DNA from: Ophiura sarsii
Taxonomy: Eukaryota; Echinodermata; Ophiuroidea; Amphilepidida; Ophiuridae
DNA length: 64,000 nucleotides
NCBI GenBank assembly: GCA_035610835.1
Contig: CM069447.1
Span: forward strand, 61,759,048-61,823,047
Direction: 5' to 3'
The stretch's first letter is position 1. Each line of letters starts with the position of its first letter. The position numbers were made by a program, and so were the translations under genes. The notes below the pieces were generated by a model. The model was not told the DNA's origin, did no database searches, and saw nothing but the letters and a program-made list of their open reading frames with translations. Of the stretch, positions 11,686-22,659 are shown in pieces.

Positions 11686-11944
11686 ACCAATTCTTTCACA
11701 AGTAGGAAAGGGCACCTACTCTCAAATCATCGGGCAAGGGGCAACCCAAATGATGATAACAAGAGAAGTGGCAATCTCTATGTTTTGTTCAATATTATAA
11801 TAATTTGGTCCTGAAGAAGTCAGAGCTAATCCTGACGAAAGCTTGACAGATTAAAACTCGTCCGACGGCGAACCCGTTAAACTTTTAACTTATATTATGA
11901 ATAATACCCGTCGTAAAAGCCTATCTCACAATATGTTTCCTGTA

Positions 11945-12275
11945 CTTGGACAGAGAAAGGTGGTGCTATACCTTCCAAATCACTGCGTAGATTATCTACT
12001 TTATCACTGAAAAACTTTGCAAAGGAGTCTGCCAGATCTTTCGGATTCTCATGGTGATGAAATACAGCAGATGTCTTCGGCTTTGACAGTTTATCCACTG
12101 CACGAAAAAGATCGCGCTGATTCGATTCAGTGATTTGCTTTTTGTGGTAGTCTGCTTTAGTTTCTGTTTTAGTTTCAATCAGAAGTGCTTTGTATTTGTC
12201 ACACTCTTCTTTATTAAGCTCCTTGTGAACTGTGAATCCAGAGCCCCCAAAGGCCCACCCCTCCCCCCTGGGCAC
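11945..12275 (-). pseudogene. CR1/L2-type retrotransposon, linker and start of reverse transcriptase
   Basis: The minus-strand frame reads as the linker between endonuclease and polymerase seen in CR1/L2 proteins. Segments resembling KADYHKKQITES, DLFRAVDKLSKP and LADSFAKFFSDKVDNLR appear in that order. The frame then passes into the stretch shared with the C-terminal fragment. The linker sequence continues directly into 11043 if the fold-back insert and one copy of its 12-bp repeat are ignored. The central polymerase motifs had therefore already been deleted before the fold-back element arrived. The endonuclease domain is missing upstream, where a C-rich repeat (12240-12283) takes over. Confidence 0.85.
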
Positions 12276-12746
12276 GCGCCTGAAATAAATGAGTCTCGTT
12301 TCACGCTAGAGGGCATCTTCGAGTTCAGTACGTACATTATTTACCATAGGGAGACGTCGACTTTAGAAACGAGGCGATTTTACAATGTCACTGTATTTTG
12401 AGAGCGATGCTTTTAAAATTTCATACGCTTGAAGTTTGACTGAAGTTGGAGGAGTTTGAGCTGAATATTCGTTCCTATCAGGACCCTATCGGGGACCCTT
12501 ATTATACTATTAGTGAGCGAGAGTGAGAGACACCCGGGACCATACTACATTAGCGTGAAGTGATCGAGTGAAAAACTCCAAGCCATTGGTGATGCAGTAA
12601 GACTTTCTAACCGCATGACTGATTACACTAGCTACATTCTTTACAGTAGGCCTACAATGTATGTAGCGCGCCCAAGTTGAATTGATGAACTGGCATGACT
12701 TGCAACAGGTACGTACACCCAGCGTCCGAATTAAGGAAACAAATAT

Positions 12747-12944
12747 GGTTGCCCGCCGGGCAACCAAGCAGGAAATTATGGTTGCCCGGCAGATTTTTTG
12801 ATTGCCCGTTCTGTAAAATATTTAAATGCATGTGTTTAAGTGTTTCACTTCTTGTAAAAAAAATGGTTGCCCACCGGGCAACCAAATAAGTACATGTTGG
12901 TTGCCCGGTGCTAATTTTGGGTGTCTCGGGCAACCGGGCAACCA
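12747..12944. repeat. cluster of GGTTGCCCG hairpins
   Basis: Perfect or near-perfect palindromes of GGTTGCCCG / CGGGCAACC occur at 12747-12765 and 12865-12883. Half-sites lie at about 12781 and 12898, and tandem half-sites at 12926-12944. The short open frames across the cluster come from the repeat. This is a dispersed palindromic repeat of unknown class. Confidence 0.85.
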
Positions 12945-13185
12945 CTTAACGCGAACGCTGCGTACACCGTAGACTCGTATAAGTTCAGATTTCTAAACTA
13001 GTATCTTTGGCCTTTTCGTTTTAGGCGACGAAAAAAATCCCGTTATACGGGCAAGGCATAGTAAAGTTATAGTACAGGAAATCAATACGTTGGTGTGGGT
13101 TTTTTTGGTGTTTTTTAGAAATGGGACAGATAGTTACGAAACATGCAAAATACCCTATGTCGATGGATAATTATATACCAACTGA

Positions 13186-13964
13186 TGACAAATTATGACT
13201 TGTTGTAGGGGAGAAGGGGGTAAGATGAGCCATTTTTCACATTTTGCCCTATTATTGTGCAGATATTAAAAGACAGACCTTCAAACTTAGTGTTGCAATT
13301 AAAACTTTAGTAGAGTGTTGAATTACTTAGTATAACATAATAAATAATTGAACAATTGCTATTGTTTATTCATGGGAGATGCTTGAAAAAATTTGGCAAA
13401 GTGGCTCAACTTGCCCCGGACTATGGGTAAGTTGAGCCACCAGTGTGGGTAAGTTGAGCCACCACAATAATCAATGGGACATTTGAAATGAGAAAATAAG
13501 TTTCAGACATTTTGGTTTATTCATGGTAAATCAAGAAAAATTCATCAGTACATTGTATATGCACAACTTCTTTCTCGCAACGGAATAGCTGTCTAACTTT
13601 GATAAAAAGCCAATTGATTGACAAATTATGACTTGTTGTAGGGGAGAAGGGGGTAAGATGAGCCATTTTTCACATTTTGCCCTATTATTGTGCAGATATT
13701 AAAAGACAGACCTTCAAACTTAGTGTTGCAATTAAAACTTTAGTAGAGTGTTGAATTACTTAGTATAACATAATAAATAATTGAACAATTGCTATTGTTT
13801 ATTCATGGGAGATGCTTGAAAAAATTTGGCAAAGTGGCTCAACTTGCCCCGGACTATGGGTAAGTTGAGCCACCAGTGTGGGTAAGTTGAGCCACCACAA
13901 TAATCAATGGGACATTTGAAATGAGAAAATAAGTTTCAGACATTTTGGTTTATTCATGGTAAAA
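13186..13964. repeat. 433-bp-offset internal duplication of the TA-flanked MITE
   Basis: Positions 13186-13531 are repeated almost exactly at 13619-13964. They are separated by the 92-bp segment also found at 5736-5827. The duplication includes the left end of the MITE plus 22 bp of its flank, so it arose after insertion. Confidence 0.9.
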
Positions 13965-14905
13965 GTGAAATATACTCATGAATAATTGTTAATACTTTGA
14001 TCCAAACTGGAATTTTAAAACACTTCCCCACAATGTTCGTAAAAAATGTTGACAAATTTTATTTTATCATGGCTATTTCCTATGCTCAACTTACCCCGTG
14101 AAAAATGACTCATCTTACCCCGCGACGGTCAACTTATGAAAAAATACCCCCCTTCCCTACTGAAGCTTAATGGCATGTTCAACATGTTACTAAATTTAAG
14201 TGCACATGTCCCCCTTTTAGCACACAAAGTTGTACCAATACAAAATAAGAAAGAAACCACGTTAACCATTTTTTTCAAAAATTTACTCAGATGTGTCCAA
14301 AATCAACTTTCTAGCTCAATTTTCTTACCATGTGTGCACACGATGCAAGGTTGTCACCAGAGAGGTTTGAATGATGTCATCTAACAATAGAGGGCAGTGT
14401 AAAATTAGAAATGTCAATAGTTTCCATCAGGCCCGTAAGCAGGATTTTTTTAGGGGGGGGGGGGGGGGGGGGCGTATTTTTTTAAAAAGGTACATTGGTA
14501 CCCAAAAAATCGTAAAAGGTTGCCCCCAATTTTTTTTTTAGTCATATAAGACAATTTTGAGAGAGGGGGGGGGGGGGGGTTAGGACATGTTTTTAGTCCA
14601 AAACGGCCCGAAAAAACGCTTTACTTAATTGAAAATGGGGCGTTTTTCGGAAAATTGGGGTGGGTGGGGGGCGTTTTCACACCAAAAAAAGGTACATTCG
14701 TACCCAAAAAAGGTACATCGGTACCCAAAAAAGGTACATTGGTACAAAAAAAGGTACATTGGTACAAAAAAAAAAGGACTTTTTTCAGATTTGGGGGGGG
14801 GGGGGGGGTCCGCCCCCCCCCCCCCCCCTAGTTACGGGCCTGGTTTCCATAATATACAGGGGGTAGCTCAACTTACCCAGTGGCTCAACTTGCCCCGTTC
14901 TCCCC
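13208..14905. mobile_element. TA-flanked MITE (Tc1/mariner-type target), 1.7 kb
   Basis: The left end GGGGAGAAGGGGGTAAGATG is the imperfect reverse complement of the right end (...CTTGCCCCGTTCTCCCC). Both sides are flanked by TA (13206-13207 and 14906-14907). A second copy of the surrounding sequence at about 15092-15136 lacks the element and has a single TA at 15123-15124, which gives a true empty site. The interior repeats 'aacttgccccgg' and 'gtaagttgagccacca' in several orientations and has no transposase. Its length is inflated by an internal duplication and a nested hAT-like MITE. Confidence 0.92.
14428..14842. mobile_element. hAT-like MITE nested in the TA-flanked MITE
   Basis: The termini are CAGGCCCGTAAGCAGG and, reversed at the right, CAGGCCCGTAACTAGG. 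The element is flanked by a perfect 8-bp duplication, GTTTCCAT (14420-14427 and 14843-14850). A CAG-type terminus with 8-bp duplications is diagnostic of hAT transposons. The interior consists of long G and C tracts and repeats of 'aaaaaaggtacattggtac'. No coding sequence is present. Confidence 0.94.
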
Positions 14906-15245
14906 TACTATAGTCTATAGCCTAGGCAAGACATGTCGTGTCCGTCGGTCGGAATTGGTTCCCCATATTTGTTCTTTTTCCTTGAAAATGACCGTAAAAA
15001 TTGTTTTAAAAATCTGTAAACATTTTGCGTTTGACAAGCAAAATAAATTTGGTCGGTATAAATATTGCATGAGCATCTATATGATGGATTAATACCAACT
15101 GATGACAAATTATGACTTGTTGTACTATAGTCTATAGGCAAGGCATGTCGTGTCCGTCGGTTGGATATGTGTTCTTTTTCCTTGAAAATGACCGTAAAAA
15201 TTGTTAAAAAAATTTGGTCAGTATAATATTGCATATGAGCATTTA
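14906..15245. repeat. tandem duplication preserving the MITE empty site
   Basis: The block from 'ctatagtctatag' to 'gcatgagcatc' (about 14908-15085) recurs with internal deletions at 15124-15242. The left part of the unit, 'accaactgatgacaaatt', also lies left of the MITE at 13178. One unit was hit by the TA-flanked MITE and the other was not. Confidence 0.88.
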
Positions 15246-15286
15246 TCTCACTGATTTCTAAAAAAAAACAAAATCTGTCGGGCTGT

Positions 15287-16040
15287 ACAACAGGGTTTCT
15301 TTTCTTCGCGCCTTTAAAGGCATATTATGCAATCTTTTTCATGAAATGCCCTAGCCCTCTCTGTGATTTTCTCCTAGTAAAATGCCTTTTTTTGTCAAAT
15401 TACATTAAAATAACCATGCAAATAAATTATCTTTGACTTTAGGGTGAACAATAAACTGTCCTTTTCACTCTTTAAAACCATGATTTTGAATTAATTAGAA
15501 ATCGTATTGGTCTGTAACTCAGAATATATTATGATTTATGATCAGAAATGTAAATGTGCAAGAAAATGTACTTTCTAAAAAGAAACCATGAATAAAAACC
15601 CCTTTTTTCGAATTTCGCGAAGACTCATTCATGAAATACCCCCTGTTTTAATTATTTCGCTGTCACAAAGTGTCAGCGCTGACAATCGAAAATATACAAC
15701 TTTTCAGCGATTTTTAGAACATTCATGGTTACCAACTTTTGTGTGGAGTTAGGGGAGGGGGTGTGCTCGTGGTATAAAGATCACATGTAGCCTATAATAT
15801 GCCTTTAATTATTTGGCATCTTTTCCTTATAAGGAATATAAAATCCCATAAGAATGAGTGAAAAACACGGTCAGTTTACAAAACTTGCCACAGTTTGCTG
15901 ATTCTTCAGTCGATTACTTTCATTTTTTTGAAGATTAACACCGCTTAAACACTGACAACAATAAATTCATGGTTCAATGCACGCATCAAGGTCAATCAGC
16001 TGTTCAAATCGTGCACAATGTTTTTTGACTCGCCCTGTTG
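15287..16040. mobile_element. candidate TA-flanked element with short termini
   Basis: CAACAGGG at 15287 is inverted at 16033-16040, with TA on both sides (15285-15286 and 16041-16042). The right end also contains TTTTTTGACTCGCCCTG, similar to a solo mariner-like end at 19140-19172 (TTTTGACTCACCCTGTA). Only 8 bp are clearly inverted, so the pairing could be chance. A TTAA element lies inside. Confidence 0.45.
15318..15804. mobile_element. TTAA-flanked MITE, 487 bp
   Basis: AGGCATATTAT at the left and ATAATATGCCT at the right are exact reverse complements, each directly next to TTAA (15314-15317 and 15805-15808). TTAA duplication with short termini is the piggyBac/Kolobok pattern. There is no coding capacity. 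Confidence 0.85.
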
Positions 16041-16042
16041 TA

Positions 16043-17051
16043 TACATGATAACACTACAATATTTTCAGATATCATTCAATGATTTTCATTTTTTAGTAT
16101 TTAAATCGTGCTCTTATATCTAACCGTACAACATGCAAAAAACCCTGAAAACCTGTATTTATTTTAAAGGTATAAATTTTCTGCTTCCGTTGTCCAAAAT
16201 TTCTTTCGGCTTTAACCGCATCATAGCAAAAGTGAAACAGATATCAATTATCACTTACTATCAATGTGTAGTCATGATTCGATCAGAGACAAGTGTCATG
16301 AGGCTGACATTTATATTTGGGATGTTATGAGGGAGGAGGTAGAACCCTCGTATCACCAACATGTCAGCTTTTTAAATATTTTAACAAAAAAGTTATAGTT
16401 TTGAATACTATAAAAGTTCTGATAGGATGGTATCTCATTTTTTGAAAGCAATTCAGATTAAACAATTTATATGACATTTTCATGTTGATGTTTCAGCTCT
16501 CCAATCTACAGAATTACTTAAAGTAAAGGAGACCATAAGGCACATTATATGATAGACCTGCAGTACTTTGGTAAGTCACTTTTAACATTACAATTGTTTG
16601 AACCTACATGTATAGCAGAAATAAAATATAAGAGTGTGTGTGAGCAGCATATAATTATGACATAAGTAATGCTTCATTGTGTAAAATAATTAGTGGCTCT
16701 AAAATCTTTTTGTCCCAGCCGAACGAGTTAGGGATGGGGGGGGGGGGGGGGGGGGGGGGGGGGGTAATAAATTTAAAGGTGATAAATTGGTTTCTTATAG
16801 GATATCATTGATTGTATTGTCCACTTTGTGCTATTTCAACCAGTCAAGTATGGTTAACAGGCATTGACAGGGAGTCGGAACACACACATTTTCAATGCGT
16901 AATAACACACTAAGCAAGGATGATATCCCATTGAAACCCACTTTCAAGTTTGGTGGTGAATGTTAACACTTCTGTAATATTAGTTATTCATATAACACAA
17001 CACACTGTATAACTGTTGCAATTCATACCAAGGCCAAATTAACATGTTCTT
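16043..17051. other. AT-rich intergenic DNA with a 29-base G run
   Basis: No gene or repeat boundary can be supported. A pure G run spans 16736-16764. The 65-residue open frame near 16133 has no recognisable features. Confidence 0.6.
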
Positions 17052-17264
17052 TTGTTGAATTAGGGGTTCAATAAGGTTTCGGAGTTGTTTATCTCAACGG
17101 TAAGACGGGTTTATTTGCGAGGGCAGCTATCTTGAATCGACAACGGTAAGACGGGTTTATTTTGCGAGGGCAGCTTTAGCTGCCCGAGCAAAATAAACCC
17201 GTCTTACCGTTGTCGATTCAAGATAAACGACGACGTAGACCTTGTTGAACCCCGTTCAACAACG
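17052..17264. repeat. palindromic MITE-like hairpin
   Basis: The core 17131-17175 is the reverse complement of 17178-17222 over 45 bases, with two mismatches and a 2-base loop. The outer flanks are also inverted, from TTGTTGAATTAGGGGTTCAA at 17052 to its counterpart ending near 17264. A local duplication of 'ggtaagacgggtttatttg' disrupts only the left arm. No target duplication was found. There is no protein. Confidence 0.9.
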
Positions 17265-18480
17265 ACCAAACATATTTACATCATTCAAATGTGAATATCG
17301 TTTTGGATAATTAATGAAAACAAGTACAAACTTGTTTTAATAGGCTTAATTTGACATTAAAAAAATAGCTGCTCTTTAAAAAATCGAGAAAAAAAGTTTA
17401 AGTTTATTATAATTAGGCCCTTATTTGGACATCGTCCGTTCCCCGTAAATGGGTGATCGAACTTCAGAATGGGCTGGGTTACAAAAGGTAAACATGAGAG
17501 AAGACAAATTATTTCGCAAGTAATTGTGAAATTAAAAATATTTTGTAAATAGCATTTTATTCACACACCACCTTTAACATTCGGAGAAAATTAAATCAAG
17601 AATGCGTTTAATTTACACAACACATTTTGATACATGTTTATAGAATATTTGTATAAAATCAAAACAACCCCTCCGTTTCAATAGTGGTACGGTCCTGGAG
17701 ATCAAAGCGAACACATTTCGCCGCGATGATGCAGAAATTGCGATTCTCTTGCGCTCAGGTAGCGACGGTTCGGCTAAAATTGTGGCTTTAGAAGTGAACC
17801 TTTACATGGCCCTCGCCAAGAATATTTTCCTCAGGGGTATAGCTACATTTCGGTATATAAAGCTATTTGCTAACTTTAAGGATTTCATGGCGAAATGCAT
17901 TTATACGCGAAAAAATTTGTGCGAACATTTTTGTTTGTTTACAATTTTGCGGTTTCCAAATAAGGTTCGCTATCCTAGTAATTTGCATATGAACAGTGGG
18001 TTTATCTCAAATCAACAACGCTTTGTTACTGTACTTAAGGTATGGGGAGTTGTTGAATATCTGATAAATAGAACGATATTGCATGCAAAGTATTTAAATA
18101 TATATAATATAACTCAGTATAATATAACTCAGTTATAATATAACTCAGTATTGCACATGTTCATAAAAATGGACTATGCACTTGGCCTGGTAAGTTGTCA
18201 AAGCACAAACTGTTAAAGATATATGATCTGTTTTCTCTCAGACTTCTCAGTTCAATCAGTTTAATCAGTTCAATTAAAATAACAAGTTTCAACATACTTC
18301 GGTCAACATTTTGTTAACACTCAATAAATGTTTGCTATAGGCTATCTCTGATTGAACGAAAACTATTAAAAACATAACCGCAAAGACAATAGAATCGCTT
18401 TTCCTCTAAGTGCTGTAAACACCAACATGCCTTTGATTGACTTATTCAAAATGCGTGCGTTAAACTTTTATATCCATAGG
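17265..18480. other. AT-rich intergenic DNA, one unsupported open frame
   Basis: The 129-residue frame from 17749 lacks an ATG at its proposed start (it begins at TTG) and resembles no known family. It ends in a short ATAATATAACTCAGT tandem at about 18104-18150. I see no gene here. Confidence 0.55.
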
Positions 18481-18499
18481 GATCCCTTAGATAATGCAC

Positions 18500-18960
18500 T
18501 TATCAATTGCATCACCCGGGGCATAGCGGGGACCATGCGGGGACCGTACGCATTCGTACAAAAAATGTTTTCCGGCTATGTAGCAGGGGCGTACACCACT
18601 GAAAAATAGCCGGGGAGTGGGCCGGGCAGTGTAGCGGGGGTTGTGCGCTAGGGTACCCATGCACCAGCCGGAGTGCACATACAGAGCGGGGGCGTCAGTT
18701 TGGTACACAAAATGTATACACCGGAAGAGTAGCAGGGGTGTATACACTTTGTCCCGTCTATGGGGGGCCGGGACCGTAGGCCTACGCCGCCGTACACTTT
18801 GTTCCGGCCACGTGGGGCCGGGACTGTAGCGGGGACGTACACAAAATTGTGCCCCGGGGACCGTACACGACTGTACCTGGAACGTCACATCGGCAATTTG
18901 TACGTCCCGGCCCTAATCCTCGCTATCCCCGGGTCACCCGGGGCCGGGCTGCAATTGATC
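18500..18960. repeat. GC-rich degenerate tandem repeat
   Basis: Fragments such as 'tagcaggggtgtatacac', 'ggggccgggac' and 'gtagcggggacgtacac' recur in mixed order. The block is sharply richer in GC and CpG than its flanks. Open frames on both strands are products of the repeat. Confidence 0.7.
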
Positions 18961-19139
18961 AGTGCATAAATAGGAACAGATTTTATTTCACAGAATTTGG
19001 AAAAATTCACATATCTCCCGTTTCGAATAACCAATTGAATGAAATACAATTGAGGTTATAGCTAGTAATGCCACCTTGCTAGGCAAGTCATTAAATATAG
19101 TCATTTTTTCATTTGAACTGGTTTTAAAAATCTGTAAAC

Positions 19140-20720
19140 TTGGGACCTAACTATTTTGACTCACCCTGTATTGGATTTTTTTTTAACAAAAATAAATACC
19201 CAGCCAGCAATAGTGCGCACATACTCTCATGCAATCTTCAGAAGTTAACACTCTTTTCTGTATTGGTTTTTTTAAACATGCTATTTTCAGAAGATAAACA
19301 TTTTCCTGTATTGCAATTGCATTTTTAAAAAAGCTCCCTGGCAATAAGTCACCACTGTCTCTCATACTATCTCAGAAAATAACACTTTTGCCTGTATTGG
19401 AAAAATAATATTTTACAAACATAGGCCTATTCTACCCAATCAATTGTGAAGGGTCTAATGCCGGCCAGGTTAAGCAAGTTTATAGCTGGGAGCAGAGGCC
19501 CAATTTTAGTGTGTGGTGGTGGTGGTGGTGGGGGGGGGGGGGGGGGGGGGGGGGGGGTTCCTGGTATGCTGGCACAGGGAGACAATACCAAAATGTTACC
19601 TGAAGTCAGTAGCATACAACCTAGGTGGACACCCTTGCAAACTCGGATGTTAAGTTGACCCTTGACAATCGATTTAGGGTCAAAGTTCACATGTGTTTCA
19701 ATGGACGTCAAAACTTTAATTTAACATGGGGAAAAAGTTCAAAAACAACTTATTTACCACGAAAAGTACATCGTATTGTTGGGCTGACTGTTTAAAAAAA
19801 AGTCAGCTTAAAAAAGTTAATCACAACTTTGATCGTCTATCCTAATTTTGTTGACCTAAGACCTTTTATACTTTTGTCAACATGGACCAACCTTTACCCC
19901 ACCTTTTGCATCTGTTTATAGTAAATACTGGCCTGTGCCGGAATGAAAATGAAGTGGGTATTCTTTTGTCATACACATCATAGGTAAATTGTGTCTGTCC
20001 AACAACAACATAAAAGTTGCTGAATACACCCACCATGTAGGTGAGGCAGTTGCAATTTGTTAAAGAACTTTAAAAAAGCATGCATCTGAGTTGCTGTTCG
20101 AAATACACATATCATAGCAACGTAATATATTGTTGTCAATATCTGTTGTAATTACACCAAATTATAAAATATCACTATTAAAAAAAATCTCTAAATTTGA
20201 CAAATACGCTCTTTTTCCCACTGTGGGCCAAGGTTACCACCAAGGGTCAAGTACATGTATCCCCCATTCTACAACACATCACCTGACCAGCAATTCTGTG
20301 TAAATTATCCCATGCTATCGTCTGAACATTTTTACCTGTATACATTGAACTTCTTCTTTGTTTACCAAAAAAACCTAGCCAGCAATGATGCGCACGCACT
20401 CTCATGCTATCTTCAGAAGATAACCCTTTTTCCTAGTCTATTGGATTTTTTTTTAAAAGACCTGCCCAGCAATGGTGCACACACGCTTTTAGTCATGCTA
20501 TCTTCAGAAGCTAACCCTTTCCCTCAATTGTAATTTTTTATTTTTGTTTTGTAACAAAAAACATACCCACCCATTCTGTACACATAACTACCTCATTCAT
20601 GCTATCTTCAGAAGATAACATTTTCTCAAGTACACATTTTTTTAAAAATTAAGAAAAAACCACTACCTCATGCTATCTTCAAAAGATAACATTTTCTCAA
20701 GTATACATTAAAAAAAAGTT
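19140..20720. repeat. degenerate minisatellite with TATCTTCAGAAGATA core
   Basis: Diverged units of about 75 bp contain 'cagccagcaatgatgcgcac', 'ctcatgctatcttcagaag' and a T-rich stretch. They lie at about 19180-19400 and 20360-20720. The core TATCTTCAGAAGATA is a perfect palindrome around one base. The intervening 19440-20340 has a long G run (about 19530-19557, after a GGT microsatellite) and otherwise nothing recognised. A solo mariner-like end lies at 19140-19172. Confidence 0.75.
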
Positions 20721-20956
20721 AAGAAAAAAACATAGCCAGCAACAATGTGCACACATTCAGAGTATAGCACTTTTTATCCCCTGGCTTGCGTCTGTCTGTC
20801 AGCACAATCTTTATGGGGATATTTTCCCTTGTGGACACACACAACTATGCTCCCTAGTGAAAATGATAGAAAATGATCTGTGAACAACATAGATCACACT
20901 TAACTTCCATTCATTTGGTCTGATTATGTGTGACATGACAATTTGGTCACACCAAT

Positions 20957-21200
20957 CAGACCATTTTGCCATGTCACACAAAATTGCCATGTGACTCATA
21001 CTCGGACCAGATTGCCATGTCACACATAATCAGACCATTTTGCCATGTCACACAAAATTGCCATGTGACTCATACTCGGACCAGATTGCCATGTCACACA
21101 TAATCAGACCATTTTGCCATGTCGCACATAATCAGACCAAATTGCCATGTCACTCATAATCGGACCAAATTGCCACGTCACTCATAATCAGACGAACTTG
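20957..21200. repeat. 74-bp minisatellite
   Basis: Exact 74-bp units begin at 20957 and 21031, and a shorter diverged third begins at 21105. Each unit is built of smaller blocks of about 30 bp containing 'cagaccattttgccatgtca'. No coding potential. Confidence 0.92.
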
Positions 21201-21479
21201 CCACACATAATTATGATCTGCTTATTGATTTTCTTGAAATGATGCCACACAAGGATAGATCCATAACGTACATTTGTATGTAGGGGTGTGTGTGTGGGGT
21301 GTATGTTCCCTTTTTGTTAGCCTTTTTGTTCTAAGGTTCGGCCTGTTTAGTGCTCTCATATGAAAAGTCATATTTCAATCTCAACAATACTTCGTAATTA
21401 TTTTCTTTGGGGTAATGGGAACTTTAGAGGATCATTGGGTGTAGACTACTGTGGCCCTGAAGGGTTATGACAAGTTAAC

Positions 21480-21800
21480 CAGATGATGACATGACGAGAT
21501 AAATGACTAGATAATTGAGAGATAATTTACAGATGACGTGGTTATTGACTAGATAATTGCAAGATAATTTACAGATGACGTGATAATTGACGAGATGATG
21601 AGATAATTTACAGATGACATGATTATTGACTAGATAATTGCAAGATAATTTACAGATGATGTGATTATTGACGAGATGACGAGATAATTTACAGATGACG
21701 TGATTATTGACTAGATAAATGCGAGTTAATTTACAGATGACGTGATTATTGACTAGATAATTACGACATAATTTACAGATGACGTGATTATTGACGAGTT
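21480..21800 (+). repeat. 42-bp minisatellite, left arm of a giant inverted array
   Basis: About seven units contain 'gattattgactagataatt' and 'gataatttacagatgacgtg'. The same unit recurs in reverse orientation at 27875-28005, on the other side of the 38-bp array. Confidence 0.92.
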
Positions 21801-21957
21801 GACAACTTTTTCGTGAGTTATTCCGGCTGTCTGTATCATGATAGGCCTAATGCAGCTCGTATGCTACGTTGATTAGCACTCATATACGGTAACCCATAAA
21901 CTCCCGAGTACAGTGAGTGGTATTAAAGGACCAGGTTTGGAAGTAATGTACGTTCTG
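21801..21957. other. spacer between two minisatellites
   Basis: This is a unique stretch with no counterpart at the right end of the inverted structure. No gene seen. Confidence 0.6.
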
Positions 21958-22659
21958 TGATTAGCAAGTCTATCAGAGTAAATTGCTATCTTCAGTTGAT
22001 ATCGAGTCTATCAGAATCAGTTGATATCTATGCTATCTTCAATAGATATCGATTATATCAGAGTAAGGTGCTATCTTCAGTAGACAGCAAGTCTATCAGA
22101 GTAAATTGCTATCTTCAGTAGGTAGCAAGTATATCAGAGTATGGTGCTATCATCAGAAGACATCAAGTCTATCAGGATAAGTTCCCATCTTCAGTAAATA
22201 GCAAGTCTATTTGGGTAAGTTGCTATCTTTAGTAGATAGCAACTCTATCAGAGTAAGTTGCTATCTTCAGTAGACAAGACTATCAGAGTTAGTTGCTATC
22301 TTCAGTAGATAGTAAGTCTATCAGAATAAATTGCTATCTTTAGTGATAGCAAGCCTATCAGTGTAAGTTGCTATCTTCAATAGACAACAAGTCTATCAGA
22401 ATAAGTTGCTATCTTCAGTAGACACCAAGTCTATCAGAATAAGTTGCTATCTTCAGTAGACACCAAGTATATCAGAGTAAGTTGCTATCTTCAGTAGACA
22501 ACAAGTTTATCAGAGTAAGTTGCTATCTTCAGTAGACAGTAATTATATCAAAGTAAGGTGCTATCTTCAGTATATAGTAATTATATCAGAGTTAGTTGCT
22601 ATCTTCAGTAGACACCAAGTCTATCAGAGTAAGTCACTATCTTTAGTAGAAAGCAAATC
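21958..22659 (+). repeat. 38-bp minisatellite, plus orientation
   Basis: About 18 units read 'gttgctatcttcagtagac' then 'aagtctatcagagtaa', with an exact 38-bp period where checked (22403 to 22441). Each unit contains an imperfect palindrome around CTATCTTCAGTAGATAG. Confidence 0.95.

Larger units (their letters stand above)
11056..11892. mobile_element. 837-bp fold-back element carrying histone-type stem-loops
   Basis: The first and last roughly 200-270 bp are near-perfect reverse complements, from TAAGTTAAAAGTTTAACGGG at the left to its complement ending at 11892. The left arm holds two copies of an 82-bp module and the right arm holds one. The unpaired centre (about 11405-11620) contains a CCAAT-like GACCAATGG and a TATATAA. 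The whole insert, including 40 extra bp to 11932, interrupts the CR1/L2 pseudogene and is flanked by a 12-bp direct repeat, ATGTTTCCTGTA, at 11044-11055 and 11933-11944. I see no transposase. The family is not one I recognise. Confidence 0.88.

Noticed and set aside
11800..11850. Hammerhead-ribozyme-like words (CTGAAGA, a GTCAG/CTGAC stem, then GAAA) in the fold-back arms
   Set aside because: There is an extra base between the core and stem II, and I could not find a stem III with a UH cleavage site or a closing stem I.
17749..18138. 129-residue open frame
   Set aside because: It starts at TTG, shows no domain, and ends in a short tandem repeat; AT-rich DNA yields such frames by chance.
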